Source: Hyphomicrobium sp. 99 (lineage in GTDB: Bacteria > Pseudomonadota > Alphaproteobacteria > Rhizobiales > Hyphomicrobiaceae). Taken from it: a stretch of DNA of 64,000 bases. The notes below the pieces were generated by a model that worked only from the letters and a program-made list of their open reading frames with translations, did not search any database and was not told where the DNA came from. The stretch spans positions 3,992,581 through 4,056,580 of the forward strand of contig NZ_KQ031382.1 of assembly GCF_000384335.2 (NCBI RefSeq). Reading direction: 5' to 3'. Position numbers and translations under genes: made by a program. Shown here piece after piece: positions 1-9,346 of the stretch; the stretch's first letter is position 1; each line of letters opens with the position of its first letter.

Positions 1-2854
1 CGACGTCGCCTCCAACGACGCCGACGGCCCGGCTTCGAGCGTGCTCTTCAACGCCGGCTGGTACACGGCAGGCGAAAACGTCGATAGCCCCGAGCAGCTC
101 GACGTCGCGCTCGATAAGGACAGCTACAAATCCGGCGAGACCGCGAAGCTGCGCATAGCGTCGAAGCTCGGCGGCAAGGCGCTCGTCACCGTGCTCGGCA
201 CCAGCCTGCACCTGATGAAGGAAGTCGACATCGCCAAGGGCGGCGGTGAAGTCGAAATCCCGATCTCCGGCGAATGGGGCCCCGGCGCCTACGCGACGGC
301 TATTCTCTATCGCCCGATGGATGAAACGCAGAAGCGCATGCCGAGCCGCGCCATTGGCGTCCGCTGGCTGCCGATCGACCAGAGCGGCAAGCATCTGAAA
401 GTTGCCGTGACGCTTCCGGAGAAGGTGAAATCCGGCAGCACACTCACCGTGCCGCTGAAGGTGGAGGGCCTCGCGCCAGGCGAAGACGCACGCGTCGTCG
501 TCGCGGCGGTCGACCTCGGCATTCTCAATCTCACGCGTTATGAAACGCCAGCGCCCGAGAAATATTTCTCGGAGCAGCAGAAGCTCGCGTTCGAAATCCG
601 CGACTTCTACGGCAAGCTGATCGACGGCATGCGCGCCGATCGCGGCAAGCTCCGTTCCGGCGGCGATGGCGGCGCGGCACTGCAAGGCAACCCGACGGTC
701 GAAACGGTCGTGTCGCTCTTCTCCGGTCTCGTCCAGGTCAAGGAAGACGGCACAGCGAACGTCGAATTCGAACTTCCCGACTTCAACGGCACCGTCCGCG
801 TGATGGCCGTCGCTTGGAGTAAGGACAAGGTCGGCCACGGCTCCGGCGATCTGATCGTGCGCGATGCGGTGGCACTGACCGTCGCCGTGCCGCGCTTCAT
901 GACGCTCGGAGATGAAATCAATCTCGGATTCTCCATCCACAACGTCGACGGCCCCGCCGCGCCTTACAAGCTCGCACTTTCCAAGAAGGAAGGCGACGAC
1001 ACCAACGAGACGCTGACGCCGATCGCCGACAAAACGATCGACATCAAAAACGGCGAACGCACGTTGCAGCGTATCGCATTCAAACCAACGGATCTCGGTG
1101 CTCTGACACTGAAAGCCGTCGTCACCGGCCCGAACGATATTCGCGTCAAGCGCGAGATGACGTTCCAGGTCTTGCCGCCCGCTGGCGATATCAAACGCAC
1201 GACGATCTCGTCGCTGAAACCCGGCGGCAAGCTGCTGGTGACGCGCGATCTCACGCAGGATCTGATCCAGTCGCGGACGCGCATCAACCTCTCGGTCGGC
1301 CCGGCAGCGCGTCTCGACGTGCCCACGCTTCTCGCTCAGCTCGACCGCTATCCCTACGGCTGCGCCGAGCAGACGGTGTCGCGCGCGATGCCGCTCGTCG
1401 TCGCCAACGCGGTCGCCGCGCAAATCGGCCTCGCCGAGGACAAGGCGCTGAAGGAACGCGTGCAGGGCGCAATCGCCCGCGTCTTCGAGATGCAGGACTC
1501 GACCGGCGCCTTCGGCGTGTGGGGTCCCTCATCGACAGACCTCTGGCTGACCGCCTACGTGACGGACTTCCTCACGCGCGCCAAGGAAGCGAAGTACGAC
1601 GTGCCGCGCGAGGGCTTCAATCGCGCCCTCGATAAACTGCAGAACTTCATCGCCTATGCTTCCGACTTCGAGAAGGGCGGCGAGGACCGCGCCTACGCGC
1701 TCTATGTCCTCGCTCGTAACGGCCGTGCGCCGGTCGGCGATCTCCGCTACTACGCCGACGAACGCATCGGACGCTTCTCGACGCCGCTTGCCAAAGCGCA
1801 AGTCGGCGCCGCGCTCGCGATGATGGGCGACAAGGAACGCGCCGAACGCACGTTCGCCGCCGCCCTCGCAGCTATGCCGGACACACCGGATAGCGGCTAT
1901 CGCAGCGACTACGGCTCGACACTTCGCGATGGTGCAGCGCTCGTGACGCTCGCCGCCGAAACCGGCGTCGCACGCGACATGCAGCCGAAGCTCGCGACGG
2001 TCATCGCCAAAGCCTACGAGACGCGCAGCTATACCTCGACGCAAGAACAGGCATGGATGCTGCTCGCGGCAAAAGCGCTGAACGACGAGGTGAAGGCAAC
2101 GACGCTGTCGATCGACGGCAAACCCGTGAACGGTCCGCTGCTCAAAGGCCTGAAGCCTGCGGAACTGAAAGACGGCACGCTGACGATCACCAACAACGGC
2201 GACACTGCCGTCGATGCCGTGATCTCCGTCATCGGCGCCGCGTTGACGCCGGAGCCGCCCGCCTCGAAAGGCTTCAAGATCGAACGTCAGGCCTACGCGC
2301 TCGACGGCAAGAAGGTCGATCTGGCGAGCCTCAGCGGCGGCAAGGCTCAGGTCAAGCAGAACGATCGTTTCGTCATCACCGTCAAGGTGACCTCCGACGA
2401 ACCGGCTGGCCGCGTGATGGTCGTCGATCGCTTGCCCGCGGGCTTCGAAATCGAAAACCCGCACCTGATCGACAGCGGCGCGATCTCCGGCCTTTCGTGG
2501 CTGAAATCGACGGCTGATCCCGAGCACACGGAATTCCGCGATGATCGTTTCGTTGCGGCCTTCAACTTCTCCAACGTGCGAACGACGGCCGAGACTTCGA
2601 ACGGCGACAACGGCAGCTCGGTCGAGGGCGTTGACCAGAACTCGGTCGAAGTTCCGGACGATGGCTCGGTCGTGCTGCCCGACGGCACGGCACAGAAGAA
2701 GCCGCAAGCCGTGACTGCGACGCTCGCCTACATCGTCCGCGCGGTAAATCCCGGCACGTTCGTTCACCCCGCGGCGACGGTCGAAGACATGTATCGCCCG
2801 GAGCGCTACGCCCGCTCCGCCGCTGGTCAGCTCACCGTCTCGGCAAAGGAGTAA
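1..2854 (+). CDS. yfhM: Alpha-2-macroglobulin family protein (C-terminal part, cut by window edge)
   Basis: The reading frame is open from the left edge, so the N-terminus is missing and about 950 C-terminal residues are seen. The thioester motif CAEQ lies at 1361-1372 in the context YPYGCAEQT. It is followed by the helical TED domain and a C-terminal domain, as in bacterial alpha-2-macroglobulins. These are periplasmic protease traps: cleavage of a bait region exposes the thioester, which links covalently to the protease. The gene is followed 6 nt later by pbpC, the classical partner that repairs peptidoglycan, so the pair is thought to act in cell-envelope defence. Full-length relatives have about 1700 residues. 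The bait region and any lipoprotein signal lie outside the window. Confidence 0.93.
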   Translation, partial: DVASNDADGPASSVLFNAGWYTAGENVDSPEQLDVALDKDSYKSGETAKLRIASKLGGKALVTVLGTSLHLMKEVDIAKGGGEVEIPISGEWGPGAYATAILYRPMDETQKRMPSRAIGVRWLPIDQSGKHLKVAVTLPEKVKSGSTLTVPLKVEGLAPGEDARVVVAAVDLGILNLTRYETPAPEKYFSEQQKLAFEIRDFYGKLIDGMRADRGKLRSGGDGGAALQGNPTVETVVSLFSGLVQVKEDGTANVEFELPDFNGTVRVMAVAWSKDKVGHGSGDLIVRDAVALTVAVPRFMTLGDEINLGFSIHNVDGPAAPYKLALSKKEGDDTNETLTPIADKTIDIKNGERTLQRIAFKPTDLGALTLKAVVTGPNDIRVKREMTFQVLPPAGDIKRTTISSLKPGGKLLVTRDLTQDLIQSRTRINLSVGPAARLDVPTLLAQLDRYPYGCAEQTVSRAMPLVVANAVAAQIGLAEDKALKERVQGAIARVFEMQDSTGAFGVWGPSSTDLWLTAYVTDFLTRAKEAKYDVPREGFNRALDKLQNFIAYASDFEKGGEDRAYALYVLARNGRAPVGDLRYYADERIGRFSTPLAKAQVGAALAMMGDKERAERTFAAALAAMPDTPDSGYRSDYGSTLRDGAALVTLAAETGVARDMQPKLATVIAKAYETRSYTSTQEQAWMLLAAKALNDEVKATTLSIDGKPVNGPLLKGLKPAELKDGTLTITNNGDTAVDAVISVIGAALTPEPPASKGFKIERQAYALDGKKVDLASLSGGKAQVKQNDRFVITVKVTSDEPAGRVMVVDRLPAGFEIENPHLIDSGAISGLSWLKSTADPEHTEFRDDRFVAAFNFSNVRTTAETSNGDNGSSVEGVDQNSVEVPDDGSVVLPDGTAQKKPQAVTATLAYIVRAVNPGTFVHPAATVEDMYRPERYARSAAGQLTVSAKE

Positions 2855-2860
2855 CGCGAC

Positions 2861-5230
2861 GTGGGGCTGGGTCTACGCGTGAAAGGCATCAGGTTTTGGA
2901 TGTCCCAATCCTCCCCCCGCAAGGGGGAGGGCCGGAGCGGGGGTGATGATCAGGTTGTGCCCCCAACATCAGCCACTCTCCTCCGGCGATTCTCAGATTT
3001 TCTTCGCCTCCCCCTCTTCTCCCCTCCCCTTGACGGGGAGGGGTCGGGGGTGGGGTGCAGCCCGAGCAAGATCCCCCCACCCCTAACCCCTCCCCGCGGA
3101 GGCGGAGGGGAATCTGTCCGGCAATTCACGATCCGCCGCATCGCCATTGCCGCGAGCGTTTCGTTGCTCATTTCCGCAGGCGGCGCATACGGCCTCTATC
3201 TCAAAGCTTTCGCCGACGCCGGACCGCTGCCGCTCGAGCAAGCGAAAGCCGTATCGGTCACTGTCATCGACCGCGACGACCGTCTGCTACGCGCCTTCAC
3301 GACGACCGAAGGCAAATGGCGCCTGCCTGTCGATCCGAAGGACGTCGATCCGCATTATCTGAAAATGCTCTTCGCCTTCGAAGACAAACGCTTCTACAGC
3401 CACCATGGCGTCGATCCGAAAGCCGTAACGCGCGCCGTGCTCCAGATGCTTCGTCACGGCCGCCTCGTCTCCGGCGGCTCGACGCTGACGATGCAGGTCG
3501 CGCGTCTACTTGACGGCAAGCACGAGCGCACAGCCGGCGGCAAGCTCCGCCAGATGGCCCGCGCCGTCGAACTCGAACGCACGCTCTCGAAAACCGAGAT
3601 CTTGAAACTCTACCTCCGTCTCGCGCCGTTCGGCGGCAACCTCGAAGGTGTGCGAGCAGCATCGCTCGCCTACTTCGGCAAGGAGCCGCGACACCTGTCA
3701 CTCGGAGAATGCGCGCTGCTCGTCGCGCTCCCGCAATCGCCGGAAATGCGCCGTCTCGATCGCAATCCCGAAGCGGCTCGCCGCGCCCGCAATCGCGTGC
3801 TGACACGCGCGGCGGCAGCGCATGTCATCACTGTCGCCGAAGCCGAGCGCGCAAAAGCCGAACGCATCCCGGCCGTTCGCTACGCCTTCCCGATGCTCGC
3901 GCCGCATCTCTCTGAAACGGAAGTGGCTGCGCATCCGGCCGAGAGCGTCATCAAGCTGACGCTCGATCGCCCTCTACAGCAAAATCTCGAACGGCTTGCG
4001 CGAGAGCACGCGCGCACGATCGGCGACAATGTCTCGACGGCCATCATCGTCGCTGACCACCAGACGGGCGAAATCCTCGCGGAAGTGGGCTCCGCCGATT
4101 ACATGGACGCGGCGCGCCACGGCGCCGTCGATATGGCGACCGCCGTCCGATCTCCCGGCTCGACGTTGAAGCCCTTCATCTACGGCCTCGCATTCGAAGC
4201 GGGCCTCGCCCATCCCGCGACGCTCATCGAAGATCGGCCCGTGCGCTTTGGAACCTACGCGCCGAAGAATTTCGACGAGGGCTACCACGGCACCGTCTCG
4301 ATACGCGAAGCGCTCGAACAATCGCTCAACGTGCCGGCCGTGCGCGTGCTCGCCCGCGTCGGACCAGGAAAACTCGCCGGACGCTTCCGCCGCGCCGGCG
4401 TGACGGCCCGCTTCCCCGATAAATCCGAGCCGACGCTCGCGATGGCGCTCGGCGGAACCGGCCTGACGCTCGAAGAGCTGACACAGCTCTACGCAGGCTT
4501 GGCGCGCGGCGGCGACGGCATCACGCTGACGCATCGCTATGATCAGCGGGGCAAGATCTGGGGAGCAACGCACGCCAAGCCGCTCGTCAACGCGCACCGC
4601 CTGATGTCGCCTCTCGCCGCCTGGTACGTGTCGGACATTCTGAAAGATGCTCCGCCCCCGCTCAACGCCAAGGGCGGCCGCTTCGCTTACAAGACCGGAA
4701 CGTCCTACGGCTATCGCGACGCCTGGGCCATCGGCTTCGACGGCCGTTATGTCGTCGCCGTGTGGGTTGGACGTCCGGACAACTCATCCATTCCGGGATT
4801 GATGGGCCGGAGCGCCGCCGCGCCGATCCTGTTCGACGCATTCGAGCGCCTGCCCGGACCGCGTACGCCGCTTCCCGGCGCACCCGCCAACGTCATCAAG
4901 GGAACGAACGCCGACTTGCCCGCGCCGCTCAAGCGCTGGCGCGACCCGAGCGACGATCCGGCCGCCGGTAAATTCCTGGAGCCGCCCGTGTTGATCTCCT
5001 TCCCGCCGGATCAATCCGAGATCGCCGAAACCGATCTCGACGGCGAGCCCCTTGTGCTCAAGGCCGACGGCGGCGCCCTGCCACTCACCTGGCTCGTCGA
5101 CGGCAAGCCCATTCAGTCCGACGCCCACACGCGCGAAGCCACATGGCAGCCCGCGAGCGCGGGCTTCGCCAAACTCACGGTGATCGATGCCAATGGCCGT
5201 ACCGACCGCGCCTTTATCAGGCTAAGGTAG
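2861..5230 (+). CDS. pbpC: Penicillin-binding protein 1C (bifunctional transglycosylase/transpeptidase)
   Basis: 789 residues. A membrane anchor lies at about 92-114. The GT51 glycosyltransferase domain has EDKRFYSHHG with Glu174. The transpeptidase domain has S434-x-x-K437, S488-x-N490 and K611-T-G613. A C-terminal BiPBP_C-like domain lies at about 705-789. It polymerises and cross-links peptidoglycan in the periplasm. The GTG start at 2861 has an AAAGGAG Shine-Dalgarno inside the end of the preceding macroglobulin gene, so the two are coupled. Odd feature: residues about 17-85 are encoded by a GC-rich palindromic repeat (2910-3110). No start codon exists between that repeat and the membrane helix, so repeat-derived residues are probably translated. 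An in-frame ATG at 2899 or the GTG near 3050 could shorten the leader. Confidence 0.93.
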   Translation: MGLGLRVKGIRFWMSQSSPRKGEGRSGGDDQVVPPTSATLLRRFSDFLRLPLFSPPLDGEGSGVGCSPSKIPPPLTPPRGGGGESVRQFTIRRIAIAASVSLLISAGGAYGLYLKAFADAGPLPLEQAKAVSVTVIDRDDRLLRAFTTTEGKWRLPVDPKDVDPHYLKMLFAFEDKRFYSHHGVDPKAVTRAVLQMLRHGRLVSGGSTLTMQVARLLDGKHERTAGGKLRQMARAVELERTLSKTEILKLYLRLAPFGGNLEGVRAASLAYFGKEPRHLSLGECALLVALPQSPEMRRLDRNPEAARRARNRVLTRAAAAHVITVAEAERAKAERIPAVRYAFPMLAPHLSETEVAAHPAESVIKLTLDRPLQQNLERLAREHARTIGDNVSTAIIVADHQTGEILAEVGSADYMDAARHGAVDMATAVRSPGSTLKPFIYGLAFEAGLAHPATLIEDRPVRFGTYAPKNFDEGYHGTVSIREALEQSLNVPAVRVLARVGPGKLAGRFRRAGVTARFPDKSEPTLAMALGGTGLTLEELTQLYAGLARGGDGITLTHRYDQRGKIWGATHAKPLVNAHRLMSPLAAWYVSDILKDAPPPLNAKGGRFAYKTGTSYGYRDAWAIGFDGRYVVAVWVGRPDNSSIPGLMGRSAAAPILFDAFERLPGPRTPLPGAPANVIKGTNADLPAPLKRWRDPSDDPAAGKFLEPPVLISFPPDQSEIAETDLDGEPLVLKADGGALPLTWLVDGKPIQSDAHTREATWQPASAGFAKLTVIDANGRTDRAFIRLR
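2910..3110. repeat. GC-rich palindromic repeat cluster inside the pbpC coding region
   Basis: At least three palindromic units sit between the pbpC start codon and its membrane helix: 2910-2943, 3021-3060, and 3071-3110 in reverse orientation. The core is CCCCTCC, a short spacer, then GGGGAGGGG followed by T(T/C)(A/G)GGGGTGGGG. Together they stay in frame and add a Pro/Gly-rich leader. The same core is found in recF at 48894-48931. Confidence 0.85.
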
Positions 5231-5309
5231 CCCACGCCGCAGGCGGAGCGACGGCCGTCCCCGCGTTGGCCTTCCTCCGCAGAGACGGTAGCGTTGCCGG
5301 GAGCTTGAG

Positions 5310-6179
5310 ATGAAACTCGCCGAGGTGCGTCGCCTCTTCGCGCGCGAGATGCTGGCCATCGCAGGCGTGACCGGTAACGAACGGCTCGAAAACGCCTTCG
5401 CCCGCGTGCCGCGCGAAAAATTTCTGGGCCACGGCCGATGGCATATTTTGACGCCGTGGTCGCATCAAAACGTCGACGAGCAAGATCCCGCCGTCGTCTA
5501 CCAGGACGTCGTCATCGCGCTGGACGAGGAACGCGGCGTCAACAACGGCAGTCCCTCGCTGCACGCACACTGGCTCGACGTGGTCGCTCCGCGCCCTGGA
5601 GATCGCGTGGCGCACATCGGCGCGGGAACCGGATATTATTCCGCTATCCTGTCGGAGCTCGTCGGGCCTGATGGGCGCGTGACGGCAGTTGAATACGACT
5701 CCGGTTGCGCCGAGAGGGCGCGAGAAAACTTGTCCTCCCGCCGGAACGTCGATGTCGTCCACGCCAACGGCTGCTTCTGGCCCGAAAAAAAATCCGATGT
5801 CGTGTACGTGAATTTCGCGATCCCCCGTCCGGCCGACCCTTGGATCGAAAATCTCAAACCCGGCGGCCGGATGATCTTCCCCCTCGGCATCCCGAACTCG
5901 ACGCGCTCGCACGGCCGCTCGTTGAATGGCGTCGGCATCGCGGCAACGCGTCTCGAAAAGGGTTACGCGGCATCGTCGGCCTGGCCGGTCTCATTCGTTT
6001 TCGCGGAAGGACTGACGCCGGAACCCGGAAACGACGAAATCAGGAATTTGTATCGCAGCCTCAGAAACGGCGGATGGGACGATGTAAAAAGTCTCGTTTG
6101 GAAGCAGCCGGTTGATAGTGCAAACTGCTGGTACGTTGGGCCCGATTGGTCCCTCTCCTACAGCGCCGTTGCACCTTAA
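5310..6179 (+). CDS. PCMT-family methyltransferase (protein-L-isoaspartate O-methyltransferase-like)
   Basis: 289 residues. SAM-binding motif I is VAHIGAGTGYY at residues 100-110. It is preceded by the PCMT-type segment NNGSPSLHA (78-86), which lies at the position of the family's QPxI/S substrate-binding stretch. An acidic motif II follows in VTAVEYDSG. Family members methylate L-isoaspartyl residues so that damaged proteins can be repaired. The C-terminal 100 residues do not look like a canonical PCMT, and the protein is longer than the usual 210-220 residues. The substrate may therefore differ, and the exact reaction is uncertain. It lies in a plus-strand run with the esterase that follows 39 nt downstream. 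Confidence 0.75.
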   Translation: MKLAEVRRLFAREMLAIAGVTGNERLENAFARVPREKFLGHGRWHILTPWSHQNVDEQDPAVVYQDVVIALDEERGVNNGSPSLHAHWLDVVAPRPGDRVAHIGAGTGYYSAILSELVGPDGRVTAVEYDSGCAERARENLSSRRNVDVVHANGCFWPEKKSDVVYVNFAIPRPADPWIENLKPGGRMIFPLGIPNSTRSHGRSLNGVGIAATRLEKGYAASSAWPVSFVFAEGLTPEPGNDEIRNLYRSLRNGGWDDVKSLVWKQPVDSANCWYVGPDWSLSYSAVAP

Positions 6180-6218
6180 GCATTTTTCTCTCGTCGCATA
6201 TTTGGAATTCGAGCACCC

Positions 6219-7325
6219 ATGAGACGCCACCGCGCCGCAACTCCAAAATGTGTGCTGATGCTCGTCGTGAGCGTTTCGTCTCTGGCGTCGGGCGGCTGCA
6301 ACGAAACCGCGCAAAAAGAAGTGGCATCCGTCCGGACACTTCCTGCACTCGGCGCAAAGGTCGATGAAACATCCGTCTCGGGCATTTCATCCGGCGCCTA
6401 CATGGCCGGACAATTCCAGATGGCGCACGCCAAACGCGTTGCGGGCGCCGGTATCATCGCGGGCGGGCCCTACGGCTGCTCCGAAAGCATCTTCGCCGGA
6501 ACGCTTCCGGGCACTGGAACGGCGCTCCTGAACCTCAGCAAAGCCGTCAACGGCTGCATGCTCGACCTTCTCGGCGTCTGGGGTGTCTCGGACCCGCAAG
6601 AGCTTGCGGCGAAGGCCAAGGAACGCGCAGACAAAGGCGAAATCGATCCGATCGCCGACGTCGTGCGAGACCGCATCTATCTCTTTACCGGAACCTCGGA
6701 CCACACCGTCGCGCCCTCGATCGTCCAGCACGCGGCAACGTTCTACGAAAAACTCGGCGTCCCCCAATCGAACATCGAACTCGTCTCAAACGTGCCCGCC
6801 GGCCACGCCTTCGTGACGGATGGCGAAGGCAGCGCCTGCGGAACCTCAGGCGAGCCCTACGTCGTCAATTGCAATTACGATCAGGCTGGCGCGCTGCTGA
6901 AACAGATCTACGGGAACCTCGAGCCGCGCGCAGCGACGCCCGGCGGCGATTTCATCGTTTTCGATCAACGCCCGTTCTTTCCGCGAGACGACAGCGCCGG
7001 ACTTGCCGAAACCGGCGTCGTCTACGTTCCGAGGTCCTGCAAGGAGCAACCGGGCTGCCGCGTTCATATCGCCTTCCACGGCTGCTCGCAGAATCGCGAG
7101 GCCGTCGGCGACACGTTCATCAAGGAATCGGGCTTCGCCCGATGGGCTGATACGAACCGCTTCATCGTGCTTTTTCCACAGACGGCGGGTTCCTCTATAA
7201 ACCCGCAAGGCTGTTGGGATTGGTGGGGTTACACGGGACCGCAGTACCTCACGCGTGATGCGCCGCAGATTGCCGCAGTGAACCGTATGCTCGATGCCTT
7301 GCAAGCGCCCGGAGGAGGCGCATAA
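6219..7325 (+). CDS. Extracellular PHB-depolymerase-like esterase
   Basis: 368 residues. The N-terminus is a signal sequence ending near Cys27 in LASGGC, a weak lipobox, so it is exported and may be a lipoprotein. The nucleophile elbow is G55-I-S57-S-G59 in SGISSGAYMA. The C-terminal half has the typical AFHGCSQ, FPQT and CWDWWGYTG segments of poly(3-hydroxybutyrate) depolymerases with the catalytic domain permuted toward the N-terminus. The predicted role is hydrolysis of PHB or other short-chain esters outside the cytoplasm. No separate substrate-binding domain is visible, so a polymer substrate is not certain. Its stop codon is 9 nt before the next possible start. Confidence 0.8.
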   Translation: MRRHRAATPKCVLMLVVSVSSLASGGCNETAQKEVASVRTLPALGAKVDETSVSGISSGAYMAGQFQMAHAKRVAGAGIIAGGPYGCSESIFAGTLPGTGTALLNLSKAVNGCMLDLLGVWGVSDPQELAAKAKERADKGEIDPIADVVRDRIYLFTGTSDHTVAPSIVQHAATFYEKLGVPQSNIELVSNVPAGHAFVTDGEGSACGTSGEPYVVNCNYDQAGALLKQIYGNLEPRAATPGGDFIVFDQRPFFPRDDSAGLAETGVVYVPRSCKEQPGCRVHIAFHGCSQNREAVGDTFIKESGFARWADTNRFIVLFPQTAGSSINPQGCWDWWGYTGPQYLTRDAPQIAAVNRMLDALQAPGGGA

Positions 7326-7334
7326 ACCTCGCCG

Positions 7335-8342
7335 GTGAGTTCGAAAGCCGCCCGTCAAGCGCGGCCCATGGGGGGAATGTCCAGAATGCTCGCACGCGAA
7401 CGCCTTGTTGCGCCCCTCATGTCGCTATCGGCAGCGATGCCGTGGCAGCCCTCATCCGGCATAAAGCGCACCCTTGAGATCGCCGCCGCCGTCGCCACTA
7501 TGGGTTGTCTCGTCATGGCGGCCGCGTTGCCGAACAATTCCCGCAACACCTCGACGGCGGGCTCGCGAGGCGTTCCTCTATCGACGGCCCTCCAACCCGG
7601 ACGTGAAACGGATTTCGGCGCCTACCTCGGCGCGCCCTATCACTATCCGAGCGACTTCCATCTCGTGAAGAAGGGCGTCACCGATCTCACGATCAAGAAC
7701 GTCGATTGGTACACGCTGCCCTTCGAGAACCCGCTCTACTACGGCGTCCGCCTCCAACGCTGGTTCACGGGCCGCTTCGGCTCGATGCTCGATTTCACGC
7801 ATTCGAAGGTCTACGCCCCGCTCGACCAGGAGTTCAATTTCGAAGGCACCGTTGACGGCAAGCCCGTTCCGCCAAAGGCGAAGCCTCGGGATTACTTCAA
7901 CAAGCTCGAGTGGACGCACGGTCACAACATGCTGACGCTCAACGGACTGATGCGCCTGCCATCGATCGGAATAATCTCACCCTACCTCGGCGCAGGCGCC
8001 GGTCTCGCGTTTCCACATTCCGAGATTTATCCGAAGTCCGACCCGTCGCGGACTTATGAATATCAATATACCGGCCCAGTCGGCCAAGCGCTCTTCGGCC
8101 TCGAGTTCCGCCTTCCGACAGGCTCTGTCTTCGTCGAATACAAATTCACGACGTCCGATTATTGGGGCCCGCTGACCGGCCGCGACGGCACATGGTATCC
8201 GATCGACATGTGGCGACAGTTCTCGCGCTGGTGGAGTGGCGAAGAACCGCCAAACGGCTGGGCAGGTGCAAAGCTGACGAGCCATCAAGTCATCGGCGGC
8301 TTCCTCACGCGCTTCGTCCCGAAAACCGCCGCAGCGAACTGA
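7335..8342 (+). CDS. Outer-membrane beta-barrel protein, lipid A oxidase (LpxQ)-like
   Basis: 335 residues with a long N-terminal leader whose hydrophobic segment (about 48-68) resembles a signal peptide. The mature part has the patterned aromatic and Gly-rich strands of a small outer-membrane barrel. The segments YYGVRL, LDFTHSKVYA, WTHGHNMLTLNG and PYLGAGAGLA are reminiscent of rhizobial lipid A oxidases, which oxidise the proximal glucosamine of lipid A. That assignment rests on my memory of the family and is tentative. The start is uncertain: GTG 7335 lies 9 nt after the previous stop, and ATGs at 7368 and 7377 are alternatives. The 3' end overlaps the convergent lysR gene by 58 nt. Confidence 0.6.
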   Translation: MSSKAARQARPMGGMSRMLARERLVAPLMSLSAAMPWQPSSGIKRTLEIAAAVATMGCLVMAAALPNNSRNTSTAGSRGVPLSTALQPGRETDFGAYLGAPYHYPSDFHLVKKGVTDLTIKNVDWYTLPFENPLYYGVRLQRWFTGRFGSMLDFTHSKVYAPLDQEFNFEGTVDGKPVPPKAKPRDYFNKLEWTHGHNMLTLNGLMRLPSIGIISPYLGAGAGLAFPHSEIYPKSDPSRTYEYQYTGPVGQALFGLEFRLPTGSVFVEYKFTTSDYWGPLTGRDGTWYPIDMWRQFSRWWSGEEPPNGWAGAKLTSHQVIGGFLTRFVPKTAAAN

Positions 8343-9238
8343 GCAGTAAGCTTGTCCGCGAACGACTGAAGCTCTGAGGCGAGCCACGTTTCGAAAACGG
8401 CGGCTGCCTCCGGTACCTTCGCACCGGCGCGGCTAACGAGATAGTAACCCTGCCGCGACACGACGATATCGAACGGACGCACGAGCCGCTTCGCCAGAAG
8501 CGCATCTCCCGCCTGAATCTGATCGGCGAGCGCGAAGCCTTGCCCCGCTTCCGCCGCCGCAAGCGCAAGATCGCCATTGAGAGTTGGCCCGGACGGCACC
8601 ACGCGGCCTGAAATTCCCGCAGCGGCAAGCCACGCGTTCCAGCACTCCTTCGCCGTCTCCTGAATGAGAAGCGCGCCGTCGAGATCGGCAGGCGCCGCCA
8701 AAGGACTGTCCGCCAGGAATTTCGGACTTGAGACGAGCATCAGTTTCGCATCGAGGAGCTTCCGTGCATCGACGCCGGTCCATTCGCCACCACCGAAACG
8801 GACGCCGAGATCGAAGTCCTCCTTGGCGAAATCGACGAGCCGGTGGCTCGGGTCGAGAACGATATCGATCTCCGGGTGAAGCTCCGTGAATTTTCCGAGC
8901 CGGGGCACCAGCCAAAGGGCCGCAAACGAAACATCCGACGTCACGACCAATCGCTTTCGCCGCCGCGATGGACGCGCGAAGCGGCTCGACGCAGCTGCGA
9001 TCAGATCGAACCCCTTCGTCAATTCCTGCGCCAGTGATTGCCCGGCTTCCGTCAGTGTTACTCCGCGGCCAGTCCGCTCGAACAGCGGCGTTCGGAATTC
9101 GGATTCGAGCGTGCGGATATGACGGCTGATCGCGGCGTGCGTGACGTTGAGCTCCGCTGCCGCGCGCGAAAAACTCGATAGCCGCGCGGCGGCTTCGAAC
9201 GCTTTCAGAGCATTGAGCGGCGGCAATCGGCGAGCCAT
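8285..9238 (-). CDS. LysR-family transcriptional regulator (GcvA-like)
   Basis: 317 residues. The N-terminal winged helix-turn-helix (about 5-65) carries the GcvA-subgroup pattern PPLNALKAFEAAARLSSFS...NVTHAAISRHI. A periplasmic-binding-protein-like effector domain fills the rest. It should bind T-N11-A sites and respond to a small molecule that cannot be named from sequence. A perfect palindrome of that type lies 19-33 bp upstream of the start, next to a divergent small reading frame, so autoregulation and control of a divergent transcript are likely. The C-terminal codons overlap the end of the convergent outer-membrane gene. Confidence 0.9.
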   Translation of the reverse strand: MARRLPPLNALKAFEAAARLSSFSRAAAELNVTHAAISRHIRTLESEFRTPLFERTGRGVTLTEAGQSLAQELTKGFDLIAAASSRFARPSRRRKRLVVTSDVSFAALWLVPRLGKFTELHPEIDIVLDPSHRLVDFAKEDFDLGVRFGGGEWTGVDARKLLDAKLMLVSSPKFLADSPLAAPADLDGALLIQETAKECWNAWLAAAGISGRVVPSGPTLNGDLALAAAEAGQGFALADQIQAGDALLAKRLVRPFDIVVSRQGYYLVSRAGAKVPEAAAVFETWLASELQSFADKLTAQFAAAVFGTKRVRKPPMT

Positions 9239-9256
9239 GCCTGATGTAACAAAACC

Positions 9257-9271
9257 TTACAGGCCCTGTAA
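9257..9271. promoter_or_regulatory. LysR-type operator palindrome
   Basis: TTACAG-GCC-CTGTAA is a perfect inverted repeat that contains a T-N11-A LysR box (T at 9258, A at 9270). It lies just upstream of the minus-strand lysR gene and 76 bp before a plus-strand small reading frame. It is the natural autoregulatory operator for that regulator; binding is inferred. Confidence 0.6.
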
Positions 9272-9346
9272 AGCAATGCCGTTTGTCCGGCGCGGCCGCG
9301 CGGCGCACCGTTTCGTCAGCGAACGAAGGACATACGGAGACACGCA

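Noticed and set aside
1529..2767. 412-codon open frame antisense to the alpha-2-macroglobulin gene
   Set aside because: High-GC third-position artefact; Arg/Val/Gly-rich composition, no ribosome site or family motif, and the plus-strand gene carries the thioester motif.
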